Positions 37,091 to 46,262 of a stretch of 64,000 nt of DNA are shown in pieces (the stretch's first letter is position 1; each line of letters opens with the position of its first letter). The position numbers and the translations under genes were made by a program. This DNA comes from Rhodovulum sp. 12E13 (GTDB lineage: Bacteria > Pseudomonadota > Alphaproteobacteria > Rhodobacterales > Rhodobacteraceae). The stretch spans positions 210,041-274,040 of the forward strand of contig NZ_QPLK01000004.1 of NCBI RefSeq assembly GCF_003340565.1, given 5' to 3'. Under the pieces are notes generated by a model. That model saw only the letters and a program-made list of their open reading frames with translations, searched no databases and was not told where the DNA came from.

Positions 37091-38284
37091 GTGAGGGGGC
37101 CGACCGCGCTTGTCGTGGGGGCAGGGCCGGCGGGGCTGGCGGCGGCCGAGGAGTTGGCGCGCGCCGGCGTCTCGGTGACCGTGGCCGAGGCGAAGCCGTC
37201 GATCGCCCGCAAGCTGCTGATGGCGGGCAAGAGCGGCCTGAACCTGACCAAGGACGAGCCGCCGGCCGCCTTCGCCGCAGCCTACGGAGATTCCGCCCGG
37301 TCGCTGGCGCCGATGCTGGGTGCCTTCGGGCCGGCCGAGGCCTGCGCCTGGGCCGAGGTGCTGGGTCAGCCGGTCTTCACTGGGTCGTCGGGCCGGGTCT
37401 TTCCGTTGGCGATGAAGGCGTCACCGCTGCTGCGGGCCTGGGCCGCGCGCCTTGACGGCCTCGGCGTGGAGACGCGGACGCGCTGGCGCTGGGCAGGGTG
37501 GCACGGGACAGGCGCACACCTGTTCGACACGCCGGAGGGGCAGGTCCTGCGCACGCCGGACGTGGCGGTGCTGGCACTCGGCGGGGCGAGCTGGGCGCGG
37601 CTCGGCTCGGACGGGGCGTGGGCCGCGATCCTCGGCGCGGCGGGTGTGCCCCTCGCCCCGTTCCTCCCGGCCAATGTGGGCCTGTGCGTGCGGTGGTCGG
37701 CGCCGATGGCCGCCCATGCCGGCGCGCCGCTCAAGTCCTGCGCCTTCTCCGCCGGGGGGCTGACGGTGCGGGGCGAGGCCGTGGTGACGGCGGAGGGGCT
37801 GGAAGGCAGTGCGATCTACGCGCTCTCGCCTGCGTTGCGCGAGGGCGCGCCGCTGGTCGTCGACCTCGCGCCGGACCGGACGGCAGGGGCGCTGGCCGCC
37901 CGGCTTTCCAGGTCGCGGCGGCGCGAGAGCCTGTCGAACCGGTTGCGCAAGGCGGTGGGACTGCCGGCGGTCAAGCGCGCGCTTCTGCTCGAGGCGGGTC
38001 CGCTGCCGGCCGATCCCGAGGCGCTTGCCGGGCGGATCAAGGCGGTGCCGGTAGCGCATCTGGGGCCGCGGCCGCTCGACGAGGCGATCTCGGTCGCCGG
38101 CGGCGTGCGGTGGGAGGGCGTGGACGAGCATCTGATGTTGCGCGCCAGGCCCGGCACCTTCGTCGCCGGCGAAATGCTCGATTGGGAGGCGCCCACGGGC
38201 GGCTACCTGATCACCGCCTGCCTTGCCACCGGCCGCCATGCCGGCCGCGCGGCGGCGGCGTGGGCATTGTCGAGGCCCCCCTGA
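37091..38284 (+). CDS. FAD-dependent oxidoreductase of the HI0933/BaiN-like (TIGR03862) family
   Basis: 397 residues from GTG at 37091. Rossmann motif ALVVGAGPAGLAAAEELARAG; then KLLMAGKSGLNLTKDE, GRVFPLAMKASPLLRAW, SVAGGVRWEGVDE and FVAGEMLDWEAPTGGYLI, the second FAD-binding region typical of this family. Members reduce diverse substrates, and the physiological one here is unknown. Frame and codon use are consistent throughout. The 240-bp gap upstream carries no recognised feature. Confidence 0.85.
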   Translation: MRGPTALVVGAGPAGLAAAEELARAGVSVTVAEAKPSIARKLLMAGKSGLNLTKDEPPAAFAAAYGDSARSLAPMLGAFGPAEACAWAEVLGQPVFTGSSGRVFPLAMKASPLLRAWAARLDGLGVETRTRWRWAGWHGTGAHLFDTPEGQVLRTPDVAVLALGGASWARLGSDGAWAAILGAAGVPLAPFLPANVGLCVRWSAPMAAHAGAPLKSCAFSAGGLTVRGEAVVTAEGLEGSAIYALSPALREGAPLVVDLAPDRTAGALAARLSRSRRRESLSNRLRKAVGLPAVKRALLLEAGPLPADPEALAGRIKAVPVAHLGPRPLDEAISVAGGVRWEGVDEHLMLRARPGTFVAGEMLDWEAPTGGYLITACLATGRHAGRAAAAWALSRPP

Positions 38285-38588
38285 GACGCGGCGTGCGACC
38301 GCCCGGCGAGCCGAGAGACGCGGCGTCGTGCCGTGGGTGCATGGAACGGAAAGCGGGATCATCGGTCGGAGCGTACGCCCGCACGGCTCCCCGAAGGCCG
38401 TCGGACGGCCCATTCCGGGCCGGTCCGCCGGCGTGCCTCGGCAGACCGGGCCAGCGGTAAGGGTACGCGCGGCCACGGCCGCGTGCAGCCACAGGGCGGG
38501 CGTTTCGGGGCGCGCGTTTCGGGCGCGCGTCTAGCGGAGGGCGCAGACGGCAGGCACGCGCGGCACCCCAGGCACCGTCAGAGGCCGG
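38285..38588. other. Intergenic region, nothing identified
   Basis: 304 bp of GC-rich DNA between the flavoprotein gene and the convergent GST gene. Short direct repeats of GGCGCGCGTTTCGGG type occur near 38500-38530. No gene, RNA or clear terminator was found. Confidence 0.4.
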
Positions 38589-39194
38589 TCAGGCGTTTGC
38601 CGCGGCGCCCTGGGCCATGGCGCGGCGCAGGGCCGGACGGGCCTGCATCCGCTCGAGATACGCGGCGAGACGGGGCTCGGTCACGGGAAACCTCGCGGAT
38701 TTCGCCCAGATGCCGCAGTGGGTGAGAATGATGTCGGGCACGGTCATCTCGGGGCCCATCAGGAACGGCCCGTCGGCCATGCGCGCCGCCAGCGTCTTCT
38801 GGCTGCGCTCGAACTCCCACTTGAGGCTGTCCTTGATGGCGGAGAAGCGCAACTCTTCCGGCAGGACGAAGGAATGGCGCGCGGCCATCCACAGCGCGGC
38901 GTCGAACTCGTCGAGCAGGAACTGGGTCAGGCTGTCCTGCCGGGCGCGGTCGAGCGTGCCGGCGGGGTGGGTCAGCCGGCCGTGCTTGTCGGCGAGGTAC
39001 TGCAGGATCGCCGTCGAATCCGTGATCGGCGTGTCGTCCTCGATCAGCACGGGTACCTTGCCCGCCGGGTTGACCGCCACCACGTCGTCGGAGCGGGGCT
39101 GCGCGGCGACGTGGTCGTAGGGCTCGCCCAGTTCCTCGAGCATCCACAGGACACGGAGGGCGCGGCTGCGGGCGCTTCCGATCACGGTGTACAT
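38589..39194 (-). CDS. Glutathione S-transferase family protein
   Basis: 201 residues. The thioredoxin-like N-domain has NPAGKVPVLIEDD and ITDSTAILQYLADK, the glutathione gamma-glutamyl-binding region; the all-helical C-domain contains TVPDIILTHCGIWA. The N-terminal catalytic position reads SARSRALRVLWML, suggesting a serine-type enzyme. Start ATG at 39194. Substrate unknown. Confidence 0.88.
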   Translation of the reverse strand: MYTVIGSARSRALRVLWMLEELGEPYDHVAAQPRSDDVVAVNPAGKVPVLIEDDTPITDSTAILQYLADKHGRLTHPAGTLDRARQDSLTQFLLDEFDAALWMAARHSFVLPEELRFSAIKDSLKWEFERSQKTLAARMADGPFLMGPEMTVPDIILTHCGIWAKSARFPVTEPRLAAYLERMQARPALRRAMAQGAAANA

Positions 39195-39384
39195 GGGCGG
39201 CCTCCGGTCAGGTCACGATGGCAGAGGCTGTCATGCCGCGCAGCGACCGTCCAGACCCCGGGGCGTGGCGTCGGTAAGGGCGAGCGTGCGGGCAGGGTGG
39301 GCCCGCACGGGCCGGAGCAGCCCCGCGCGCCGGGCGTTGGGGCGAAGGGCCCGCGCGAGAGGGGGCCGTCGGCGGTCGCGGCGT

Positions 39385-40791
39385 CTAGATGGAGAGGTCG
39401 AGCACGCGCCCGTGCGGGGGCCGCCGCGCCGGCGGGGCCGGGACGGCCCAGATGACGGGCAGGTCGCGCACCTTGCGGGGCACCGGCGCGTCGAGATCGG
39501 TCAGCACGATCAGAACGGCGGGGTCGAGGGCGGCCGCGCGCGCGAACAGGTCGTCGAAGCTGGTGCCGCCGCCGCGGGCCAGCGGCTGACGGCGCAGCCA
39601 CGACTCCGCGCCGCCCGGCGGCACCTTCGCCACGCTGCGCACTTCGTCGTCGAAGACCATCAGGTGCAGCTCGGCAGCGGCGCGGCGGGCGATCCCCGCC
39701 ACCTGCCCCATGAACATCGACAGGCGCGCGTCATCGACGCTCGAGGAGGCGTCGATCCCGACCACCACGCGGGGGATGGGCCGCCCGCGCGTGCGCCCCG
39801 GCTCGTAGACGGGCACGGGGCGCCGGGCGGCGCGCGCCTCGGCCTCCATCCCCGTCCAGCGGCGCGAGGGGCGGGCCCAGGCGGCGCGCGGCTCGTCCTG
39901 CAGGGCGCGGGCGGCCAGCGCGCGCAGGTGCCTCTCCCACGGCACGTCGGACCGGGGCAGGTCGGCAATGCGGAAGCCGAGCGCGCCGAGGCCGCGGCCG
40001 GCGAGCCGCCCCTCCTCGAGCGCGCGGGACAGGCGCTGGCGCCACTCGGCGTCGTCCTCGGCATCCTCGGCCGCGCCGCCGCCGGCCGTCGCGCTGGGGT
40101 CGATGTCGGGGGCGAAGGCAGCCTGCGCGGCCTGGGCGCGCGCCTCGTCGGCGCCGGCGCCACGCTCCCTGCCATCTTCGCCGCCTTCGCCGCCTTCGGC
40201 AGGGGCGTCGCCCTCGCCCTTTCCGCCCGTCCGGCTGCCGCCCCGTGCCTGCATCAGCGCGAGGGTCAGCGCCTCGGCATCCCACTTCGCCAGCGCGGCG
40301 GCGGTGGGCGTGCTCTCGCCAAGGGCGCGGGAGAGCAGGGGCGCGAGCGTCAGGCACGGCCGGGGCAGCACGTAACCCGCCTGGATCAGCGTCTCGTTGA
40401 CCAGCGCGTCGGCGGCGACGTTGAAGAGCCGAGAATCGTGCTTTGGACCGAGGCGCAGGGCGAGCGCGCGGTCGCGGGCGGGGTGCCGCAGCGCGACGTG
40501 CAGGATCTGGTGCGCGGCGAGGCCGACCTGCAGGTCGAGGTCGTGGGCCTCGAAGCCGGGGCCGTAGAAGACCGTGCGCCCGTCGGTCCACGCCGGGGCT
40601 TCGGCATCGCCGTCTAGCCGGGTTTCTTCCGGTGCGCCCGTGTCGGCGTCGCGGTGGTCGACCCAGAGCGACAGGGCGGCGAAGGCCGGGTCGGCCTCGG
40701 CCAGCTTCTGCAGGGCGCGCGTGGCGCGGCGCGAATGGCCGCGGCGCGAGGGTCCGGGGCCCGCAGGGCCGGGGGAGCTCTCGTCGCGCAT
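39385..40791 (-). CDS. VWA-domain protein of the DUF2201 metallopeptidase-like family
   Basis: 468 residues. The N-terminal domain has AAHQILHVALRH, aligning with the zinc HExxH motif but with Gln in place of the catalytic Glu, and NVAADALVNETL downstream. A disordered Gly/Glu/Asp-rich linker (about residues 195-250) leads to a C-terminal von Willebrand A domain with MIDAS residues in VGIDASSSVDD, GGGTSFDDLF and LTDLDAP. It lies 3 bp behind a MoxR-type AAA gene; MoxR/VWA pairs act as ATPase plus adaptor in metal insertion or complex assembly. Target unknown. Confidence 0.85.
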   Translation of the reverse strand: MRDESSPGPAGPGPSRRGHSRRATRALQKLAEADPAFAALSLWVDHRDADTGAPEETRLDGDAEAPAWTDGRTVFYGPGFEAHDLDLQVGLAAHQILHVALRHPARDRALALRLGPKHDSRLFNVAADALVNETLIQAGYVLPRPCLTLAPLLSRALGESTPTAAALAKWDAEALTLALMQARGGSRTGGKGEGDAPAEGGEGGEDGRERGAGADEARAQAAQAAFAPDIDPSATAGGGAAEDAEDDAEWRQRLSRALEEGRLAGRGLGALGFRIADLPRSDVPWERHLRALAARALQDEPRAAWARPSRRWTGMEAEARAARRPVPVYEPGRTRGRPIPRVVVGIDASSSVDDARLSMFMGQVAGIARRAAAELHLMVFDDEVRSVAKVPPGGAESWLRRQPLARGGGTSFDDLFARAAALDPAVLIVLTDLDAPVPRKVRDLPVIWAVPAPPARRPPHGRVLDLSI

Positions 40792-40794
40792 GGC

Positions 40795-41913
40795 TCAGGC
40801 GAGCCCCGCATCCTCGCGCTCGGCCGAATAGGCTCGGAAGGCCGGCGAGTCGAGGAACCTGTCCTCGAGCCCGAGATCCAGCCCCTTTCGGATGAGCGAT
40901 TCGAACCCATAGGTCGTCAGTTCCCCCAGCGGCATCCGCTTGAAGGCGTCGTCCGGTCTCTTGCCGGGCAGCTGCCGGATGCCGGCGAGGATATCGATGA
41001 CCTCGCCGGCGTTGCGCTCGTCGAGAGCTCCGACGAGGCCGTGGATCAGCGCGGTCAGCCCGTGCATCGTGGCGGGATACATCTCCCACCGCTCGCGGCC
41101 GGAGACGTTCAGCATCTCGGTCACCTGCACGGTGGCGGCGACGTCGTCGGCCACGATGGCGAATTCTGCCGCGACAGCCTCGCCCACCGTGCCCGCGACC
41201 ATCATCTGACGGGTGCGGCGGTCGCCCACGTTCGAAAGGATCTGCGACACCCGCTCCCAGCTGCGCGGCGTGCAGGCGATCATGTGGCCCCGCTCGAGCG
41301 CCTGCTCGGTCGTCTCGAGCAGGTCGGGGCGCGTGCGGACAAAGGCGGTGACGGCGGGATGCAAGCCCTTGGGCACCGCGTAGTTCTCGAGCCAGTCGGT
41401 GGCCGCGGCGCGCACGTGCAGGTGGATCAGACGGTCGGATAGGCCGGTGCCCATCTCGTAGGCGATCGCCCCGTCCTCGACCATGTTGCCTGCGGCGACG
41501 ATGAAGACCGAGGCCGGCAGACGGTGCCGCCCGACGCGCCGCTCCTGAAGCAGGCCGTAGACGGTGGGCTGCAGGGTGGGCGCGGCGGCGGTCAGCTCGT
41601 CGAGGAACAGCACCGACGGGCTGTCGGGATCGTCCGGCAGGTCTTCGGGGCGATACCAGACGGTCGTCTTCGCCTCGTGGTCGTAATAGGGCAGGCCGCG
41701 CAGGTCCTGCGGCTCTATGGTTGTCAGACGCAGGTCGAACAGGCGCGCGTCGATCTCGGCCGCGAGCTGTTCCACGACCTGGGTCTTGCCCACGCCGGGC
41801 GAGCCGTGGAGCATCCACGACGCGGTGAAGCCGCCGGCCTTCTGCGCCGCCCAGCCCGCGCGCAGGACGCGGGCCGCGTCGCCGGCGGAGACAGTCATGG
41901 CGTTGACGGGCAT
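40795..41913 (-). CDS. MoxR-type AAA+ ATPase
   Basis: 372 residues. Walker A HGSPGVGKTQVVEQL, Walker B SVLFLDELTAAAP, sensor 1 VFIVAAGNMVEDG, and arginine-finger region GTGLSDRLIHLHV. The ATG at 41913 follows AAAGGAGCC; an ATG at 41898 is an alternative. It forms an operon with the VWA-domain gene downstream, and the two products probably work together as a chaperone-like remodelling pair. Confidence 0.9.
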   Translation of the reverse strand: MPVNAMTVSAGDAARVLRAGWAAQKAGGFTASWMLHGSPGVGKTQVVEQLAAEIDARLFDLRLTTIEPQDLRGLPYYDHEAKTTVWYRPEDLPDDPDSPSVLFLDELTAAAPTLQPTVYGLLQERRVGRHRLPASVFIVAAGNMVEDGAIAYEMGTGLSDRLIHLHVRAAATDWLENYAVPKGLHPAVTAFVRTRPDLLETTEQALERGHMIACTPRSWERVSQILSNVGDRRTRQMMVAGTVGEAVAAEFAIVADDVAATVQVTEMLNVSGRERWEMYPATMHGLTALIHGLVGALDERNAGEVIDILAGIRQLPGKRPDDAFKRMPLGELTTYGFESLIRKGLDLGLEDRFLDSPAFRAYSAEREDAGLA

Positions 41914-42007
41914 CGGCGGCTCCTTTTGCTGGCTTCAGAGAAGGATAATGGCGCGCGGTGCGGCACGTTCCAGCCCCGCTGCATGCCCCCGGGCGGGCGG
42001 CGCGGCG

Positions 42008-42712
42008 TCACTCCACCCGCAGCGCGCGCTTGTCCACGGCCAGCATGTAGCCCTTGCGGGCGATGTTGCGCACCAGCAGATCGGCCACGATCTGGTTGCC
42101 GAGCGCGTCACGCAGCCGCTTGATCCGGGTCGCGCCGGCGGCCTCCTCGCAGTCCGACGGGGCGCGGCCCTGGATCACCGCCTCGATCTCGGCCCCCGAC
42201 AGCACGTCGTCGTCCATCCGCGCTTCGGCGAGCACCGCGAGCGTCTCGATCGCCGCTTCGGTCAGCGTGAATTCCATCGCGTTCAGCGTCACCACGCGCG
42301 CCGCACGGTCGATCACCAGCGAGTCGACGGTCAGGCCCTGCCGCTCGACCGCGGCCATGCGACGGTTAAGCTGCACGATGGCGACGAGCAGCACCAGCGC
42401 CGTGACCAGAAGCGCTGCGGCGAAGACGAGCAGGATGAACAGGATCACCCGGTAGCTGCGCAGCACGTCGGAAAAGGCGGTGCCCGAGGCGGCGAGGATC
42501 TCGAGCAGGCGGATCTCGGCCGCGCCCGTCAGGTCGCGGTTCTCGACGAAGATGCGCTCGACGCGGGCATCGAAGGCCCCTGCGTCGGGAAGGTTGAGAA
42601 ACAGCAGCGCCGCGGCGAGCGCGAGCAGCGCCACGATGGCCGCGATGCCGAGGGCGACGACGCGCCCCCCGCCCCGCCGCGCCTCAGAAACGGAGGAAGA
42701 AGTCGCCCGCAT
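42008..42712 (-). CDS. Membrane-anchored winged-helix protein (OmpR-type C-terminal domain)
   Basis: 234 residues. Two membrane helices (LGIAAIVALLALAAALLFL and ILFILLVFAAALLVTALVLL) flank a periplasmic segment of about 60 residues; the C-terminal half (from LTVDSLVIDRAARVVTLN) has the winged-helix layout with FTLTEAAIETLAVLAE and IKRLRDALG. The order of domains is reversed compared with ToxR. ATG at 42712 with GGAAAGG upstream; the start overlaps the end of the next upstream gene by 29 bp. Target genes unknown. Confidence 0.7.
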   Translation of the reverse strand: MRATSSSVSEARRGGGRVVALGIAAIVALLALAAALLFLNLPDAGAFDARVERIFVENRDLTGAAEIRLLEILAASGTAFSDVLRSYRVILFILLVFAAALLVTALVLLVAIVQLNRRMAAVERQGLTVDSLVIDRAARVVTLNAMEFTLTEAAIETLAVLAEARMDDDVLSGAEIEAVIQGRAPSDCEEAAGATRIKRLRDALGNQIVADLLVRNIARKGYMLAVDKRALRVE

Positions 42713-42965
42713 CGGCGCGCCTTTCCTCCAGCCCTTCGGGCCCGAACACACCCACCACGTCGAGCAGGTCCCACCCCTGCCGGGCGAGGCGGGGAGCCAG
42801 TTCCTGAGCGGCGGGGCCGGGGGCGCACTGGCCGCCGATCTCGGCCACGCCGTAATGCAGGCGCAGGGGGTCGTCGCGCTTGGCCTTGTAGTCGGCGTAG
42901 CACTGGGCGCTTGCCACGGCGGGCAGCGCGATCAGGAGCAGGGTGGAGAGGACGGCGCGGATCAT
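42684..42965 (-). CDS. Small exported protein of unknown function
   Basis: 93 residues: a signal peptide (VLSTLLLIALPAVASAQ) and a mature part with two cysteines (CYADYKAKRDDPLRLHYGVAEIGGQC) and the end LLDVVGVFGPEGLEERR. The fold is probably closed by one disulphide in the periplasm. Its 3' end overlaps the winged-helix gene, so it may be its sensor partner or target; that is inference. Confidence 0.7.
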   Translation of the reverse strand: MIRAVLSTLLLIALPAVASAQCYADYKAKRDDPLRLHYGVAEIGGQCAPGPAAQELAPRLARQGWDLLDVVGVFGPEGLEERRADAGDFFLRF

Positions 42966-43125
42966 GGGGCAGACGGTGGGCCGGATCGTGCGGCTATTCA
43001 ATATCCGTCGTGCTCTCGGTGGGTTGGCCGGGGCCGCTATCGGATAGCGGGGGGGCGTTATTGCGTGGCCGGGCGGCCCGGGCCGAGCGTCGGCGCATCG
43101 GCAACCCGCACCGAAAGGACACGCC

Positions 43126-43602
43126 ATGCCCATGCTTCCCCGCTCCCTTGTCGCTGCCGCTCTCGCCGGCGCCCTCGTCGTCACCTCCGTGCCTGCCGAG
43201 GCGCAGGGCCTCGACCGGAGGATCGACCCCGAGGCGGCCGCGGCCGTGCTCTTTGGCCTCGCCACGCTCGCGATCATCGCCAACCAGGCGCAGCGGAACA
43301 AGGATCGCGACGACCGCCGCAAGGTCGACCGCAATCCGCCGCCGGTGGCCCATGCGCCCGCGCCGACGCCGCGCCACGAAGCGCCGCATGCCAGGCAGGT
43401 GACGGTGCCCTCGGACTGCGCGCGCCGCGTGGTGCTCGACGGTCGGCAGGTGACCGGCTTCGGCGCGCCCTGCCTGCGGCGCGCAGGCGTCGACATCGCC
43501 CGCCTGCCCGGCGCCTGCGCGCGGCGCGTCGACCTCGGCAACCGCGCCGTCACCGGGTGGGAGGCGCGCTGTCTCCACCGCGCCGGCGTGCGCATTCGCT
43601 GA
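43126..43602 (+). CDS. Exported protein with two tandem Cys-pair repeats
   Basis: 158 residues. Signal peptide to about residue 27 (LAGALVVTSVPAEAQG), a hydrophobic patch, a charged linker (RNKDRDDRRKVDRN), then a Pro/His-rich spacer. The C-terminal half is a tandem repeat: CARRVVLDGRQVTGFGAPC-LRRAGV and CARRVDLGNRAVTGWEARC-LHRAGV, each with a cysteine pair. No family recognised. An ATG at 43126 follows GAAAGGACAC. Confidence 0.7.
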   Translation: MPMLPRSLVAAALAGALVVTSVPAEAQGLDRRIDPEAAAAVLFGLATLAIIANQAQRNKDRDDRRKVDRNPPPVAHAPAPTPRHEAPHARQVTVPSDCARRVVLDGRQVTGFGAPCLRRAGVDIARLPGACARRVDLGNRAVTGWEARCLHRAGVRIR

Positions 43603-44106
43603 CCCGTCTGCGGGGCGCTCCCCCCATGCGTTCCGGTGCCCCGTGCCCGTGCGCTCGGGCGCGGGGCTGAAGCCCCTGACGCGGTCTCGCTCCGAGGGGC
43701 CGGCGCCTCGGCAGCGTGGGCTGCGAGGCGTTGGCCGGCCCGCCGTTCGTCGGCCTCTCCATCTTGGGCAACTCGCCGATCCGCGCCGGCCGGGGCGCGC
43801 TTGCCACCGACTTTGCGATCCTCGGCGTGCCGCGTTCGCCGGGCGCGGCCCGATCCTCGCGGCGCACCGCCTGCTGACCCTGATCGGGACGGGTGATGCA
43901 CCCGCGGAGTGCGGGGCCGGGCGAGGCCGCCCTCGATCCGGGATCGACCTTCGGTCGCTTCGCGCCGATGGCCCTCGCGTCATGCGCGGGATCGTGCCGG
44001 CCGACCCATGACAGGACCCGCCCGCCGGCTGAGAAGCAGGAACATGCGCGCCGTCGTCCCGTTTGCCCCGCGGTGCAATCCACGAACAACGGAAAGGTTC
44101 AGGCAC
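43603..44106. other. Intergenic region, nothing identified
   Basis: 504 bp between the Cys-repeat protein and the outer-membrane barrel gene. Open frames cross it on both strands with no recognisable product. The last 60 bases are less GC-rich and probably contain the promoter of the barrel gene. Confidence 0.45.
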
Positions 44107-44841
44107 ATGCGATCCCTCTCAATTCTCGCTGCGCTGTCCGGCACGGCCGCTCTCACGGCGGGCACGGCGCTTGCGGGCGGGCTCGACGAGCCGGTGCAGG
44201 AGCCGGTGATCCAGCAGGCCGCGCCGGTCGTCGCGCCGATCGACTGGACGGGCGGCTATGTCGGCCTCCAGTTCGGCGCGCTCAATTCGAACCTCGACAA
44301 CGATGTCGGCATCTTCGACGACGAGTATTCCTTCGGCACCAACACCGAAGGCGGGCAGGTCGGCATCTACGGCGGCTACAACTGGCAGACCGGCGGCCCG
44401 TGGGTCTACGGCGTCGAGGGCGAGTACAACTGGGTCGATGCCGACGACGACGCGAGCGTCACCGTCACCACGCTGACGGGCGGCGAGATCGACGGCACCG
44501 CCGAGGCGCAGATCGACGCCACCGGCGCGATCCGCGGCCGCGTCGGCTATGCCGTCGACCGGGCGCTGTTCTACGCCGCCGCGGGCGCGGCCTACATCGA
44601 CTACGAGGTCTCGGCCGATGTGGGCAACCGCAGCGACAGCGACTCGGCCGACAACTGGGGCTGGACCGCCGGCTTCGGCGTCGAATACGCCTTCAGCGAC
44701 AACTGGAGCGGCCGGATCGACTATCGTTACTCGGAGTTCGATGGCGACGACGGCTCGTTCTACGAGGGCAGTTCCGACGGCGATTACGACCTCGACCTCG
44801 ACACGAGCGAGTTGCGCGTGGGCGTCGCTTACCGCTTCTGA
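44107..44841 (+). CDS. Outer-membrane beta-barrel protein (Omp25/porin-like opacity family)
   Basis: 244 residues. A signal peptide ends near TALAGGLDEP; WTGGYVGLQFGALNSN opens the barrel, followed by alternating strands such as GGQVGIYGGYNWQ, GWTAGFGVEYAF and WSGRIDYRYSEF, and the C-terminal aromatic strand LRVGVAYRF typical of barrel proteins handled by BamA. Extracellular loops are rich in Asp. ATG at 44107. Likely a structural or adhesive surface protein; no pore function can be deduced. Confidence 0.85.
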   Translation: MRSLSILAALSGTAALTAGTALAGGLDEPVQEPVIQQAAPVVAPIDWTGGYVGLQFGALNSNLDNDVGIFDDEYSFGTNTEGGQVGIYGGYNWQTGGPWVYGVEGEYNWVDADDDASVTVTTLTGGEIDGTAEAQIDATGAIRGRVGYAVDRALFYAAAGAAYIDYEVSADVGNRSDSDSADNWGWTAGFGVEYAFSDNWSGRIDYRYSEFDGDDGSFYEGSSDGDYDLDLDTSELRVGVAYRF

Positions 44842-44927
44842 GCCTGCACGGGGGGCTGTCGCCCGCCTCCTCCGATGCGCGCCCCGGCCGGGCAGACGGC
44901 CGGGGCGTCGTCATTCCCGGTAGCCGA

Positions 44928-46262
44928 TCACGGCTCGCGGAAGGCGCGGGACATGCTGTCGCGGATCGGCTTCGAGAGATAGTCGAAGAAGGTGCGCTCC
45001 TCGACCTTGATCATGATCTCTGCCGGCATTCCCGGCACCGGCGAGAACCTGTCCGCGCGCCGATATTCCTGCGGCGAGACGTCGATATGGGCGACGTAGA
45101 CTTCGCGGGCCACCCCGTCGCCCGACTTCGAGACCGCGTCGGCCGAGACGTACGAGACGCGCCCCTGCAGCACCGGCGTCGTGCGCTGGTTGAGCGCCGA
45201 GAGCCGCACGGTCGCGGCCTGCCCGACATGCACGTTGTCGATGTCGGTGCGCGTGATGAACGTCTCGATCAGCAGGGGCGCGTCGGCGGGCAGGATCTCG
45301 GCGATGGGCTTGCCCGTCTCGATGACCCCGCCGGCGCCGTGGTAATGCAGACGGATCACCGTGCCCGCCACCGGGGCGAGCACGCTCGAGCGCTGCAGCA
45401 CCGCCTCGGCCTTGCGCGCCTGTTCGCGGATGGAGTCGAGCTCGGCCTGGATGCCCTGGAGCTCGTCGAGGGCCGACTGCCGCAGGTCGGCCTTCAGCTT
45501 GGCCACCTCCAGCTCGAACTTGGTCCGCGCGCGCCCGATCTCCTCGACCTCGGCGCGCAGGCGGGCGACGTGCCCCGAGGCCTCGAGCGCGACCCGCCGC
45601 ACCGCGTTGAGCTCGGGCCGCCGCAAGTGCCCGCTCTCGAGCAGCGCCTGCTTGTCGTCCATTTCCTCGAGCAGGATGGCGGCGCGCTCCTCGTGGGCGG
45701 CGAGCTGCGCGCGGTAGCCGCGCGCCCTGACCTCGAGCGAGGCGATGCCGTTCTCGAGAATGGCCAGGTCGCCCGTCAGCGTCTCGATGTTGGCCTCGAA
45801 GGCGAGGCGTTGATCGCGCAGGATCTGGCGGATCTCGGGAAACTCCTCGGCCAGCGCGAGGAGTTCGGGCGCAAAGCGCACCTCGTCGGCCAGCGCCAGC
45901 TCGGCGCGCACCCGCGCCTCGGCGGCCTCGAGCCGGGCCTGCCGCAGCTTGAGCTCGCGGCGGTCGGCCTCGGCCGCCGTCCGGTCGAGCTCGATCAGCG
46001 GATCTCCTTCCGACACGCGGTCGCCCTCGGACACCACGACACGCTCGATGATCCCGCCTTCGAGATGCTGCACGATCTTGTTGCGACCGGTGGCCACGAA
46101 CGAGCCCTGCGCGATGACGGCAGCGGCGAGCGGTGCGGTCACGGCCCAGGCCCCGAAGCCGCCCAGCGCCACGACCAGCAACACGATCCCGAAGATCGCC
46201 TGCCTGTGGATGGAACGCGGCACCTGGTGGTGCCACTCGACGATATCGACGGTGCGGCTCAT
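44928..46262 (-). CDS. Type I secretion periplasmic adaptor, HlyD/PrtE family (copy 1)
   Basis: 444 residues. A short cytoplasmic arm, one membrane helix (FGIVLLVVALGGFGAWAV), a lipoyl half-motif VQHLEGGIIERVVVSEGD, a long coiled coil (about 90-300, EARVRAELALADEVRF...), the second lipoyl half VLAPVAGTVIRLHYHG, and a beta-barrel end with DYLSKPIRDSMSRAFREP. It links the ABC transporter to an outer-membrane TolC-type channel; no tolC is in this window. Its start overlaps the ABC gene stop (ATGA). Confidence 0.93.
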   Translation of the reverse strand: MSRTVDIVEWHHQVPRSIHRQAIFGIVLLVVALGGFGAWAVTAPLAAAVIAQGSFVATGRNKIVQHLEGGIIERVVVSEGDRVSEGDPLIELDRTAAEADRRELKLRQARLEAAEARVRAELALADEVRFAPELLALAEEFPEIRQILRDQRLAFEANIETLTGDLAILENGIASLEVRARGYRAQLAAHEERAAILLEEMDDKQALLESGHLRRPELNAVRRVALEASGHVARLRAEVEEIGRARTKFELEVAKLKADLRQSALDELQGIQAELDSIREQARKAEAVLQRSSVLAPVAGTVIRLHYHGAGGVIETGKPIAEILPADAPLLIETFITRTDIDNVHVGQAATVRLSALNQRTTPVLQGRVSYVSADAVSKSGDGVAREVYVAHIDVSPQEYRRADRFSPVPGMPAEIMIKVEERTFFDYLSKPIRDSMSRAFREP

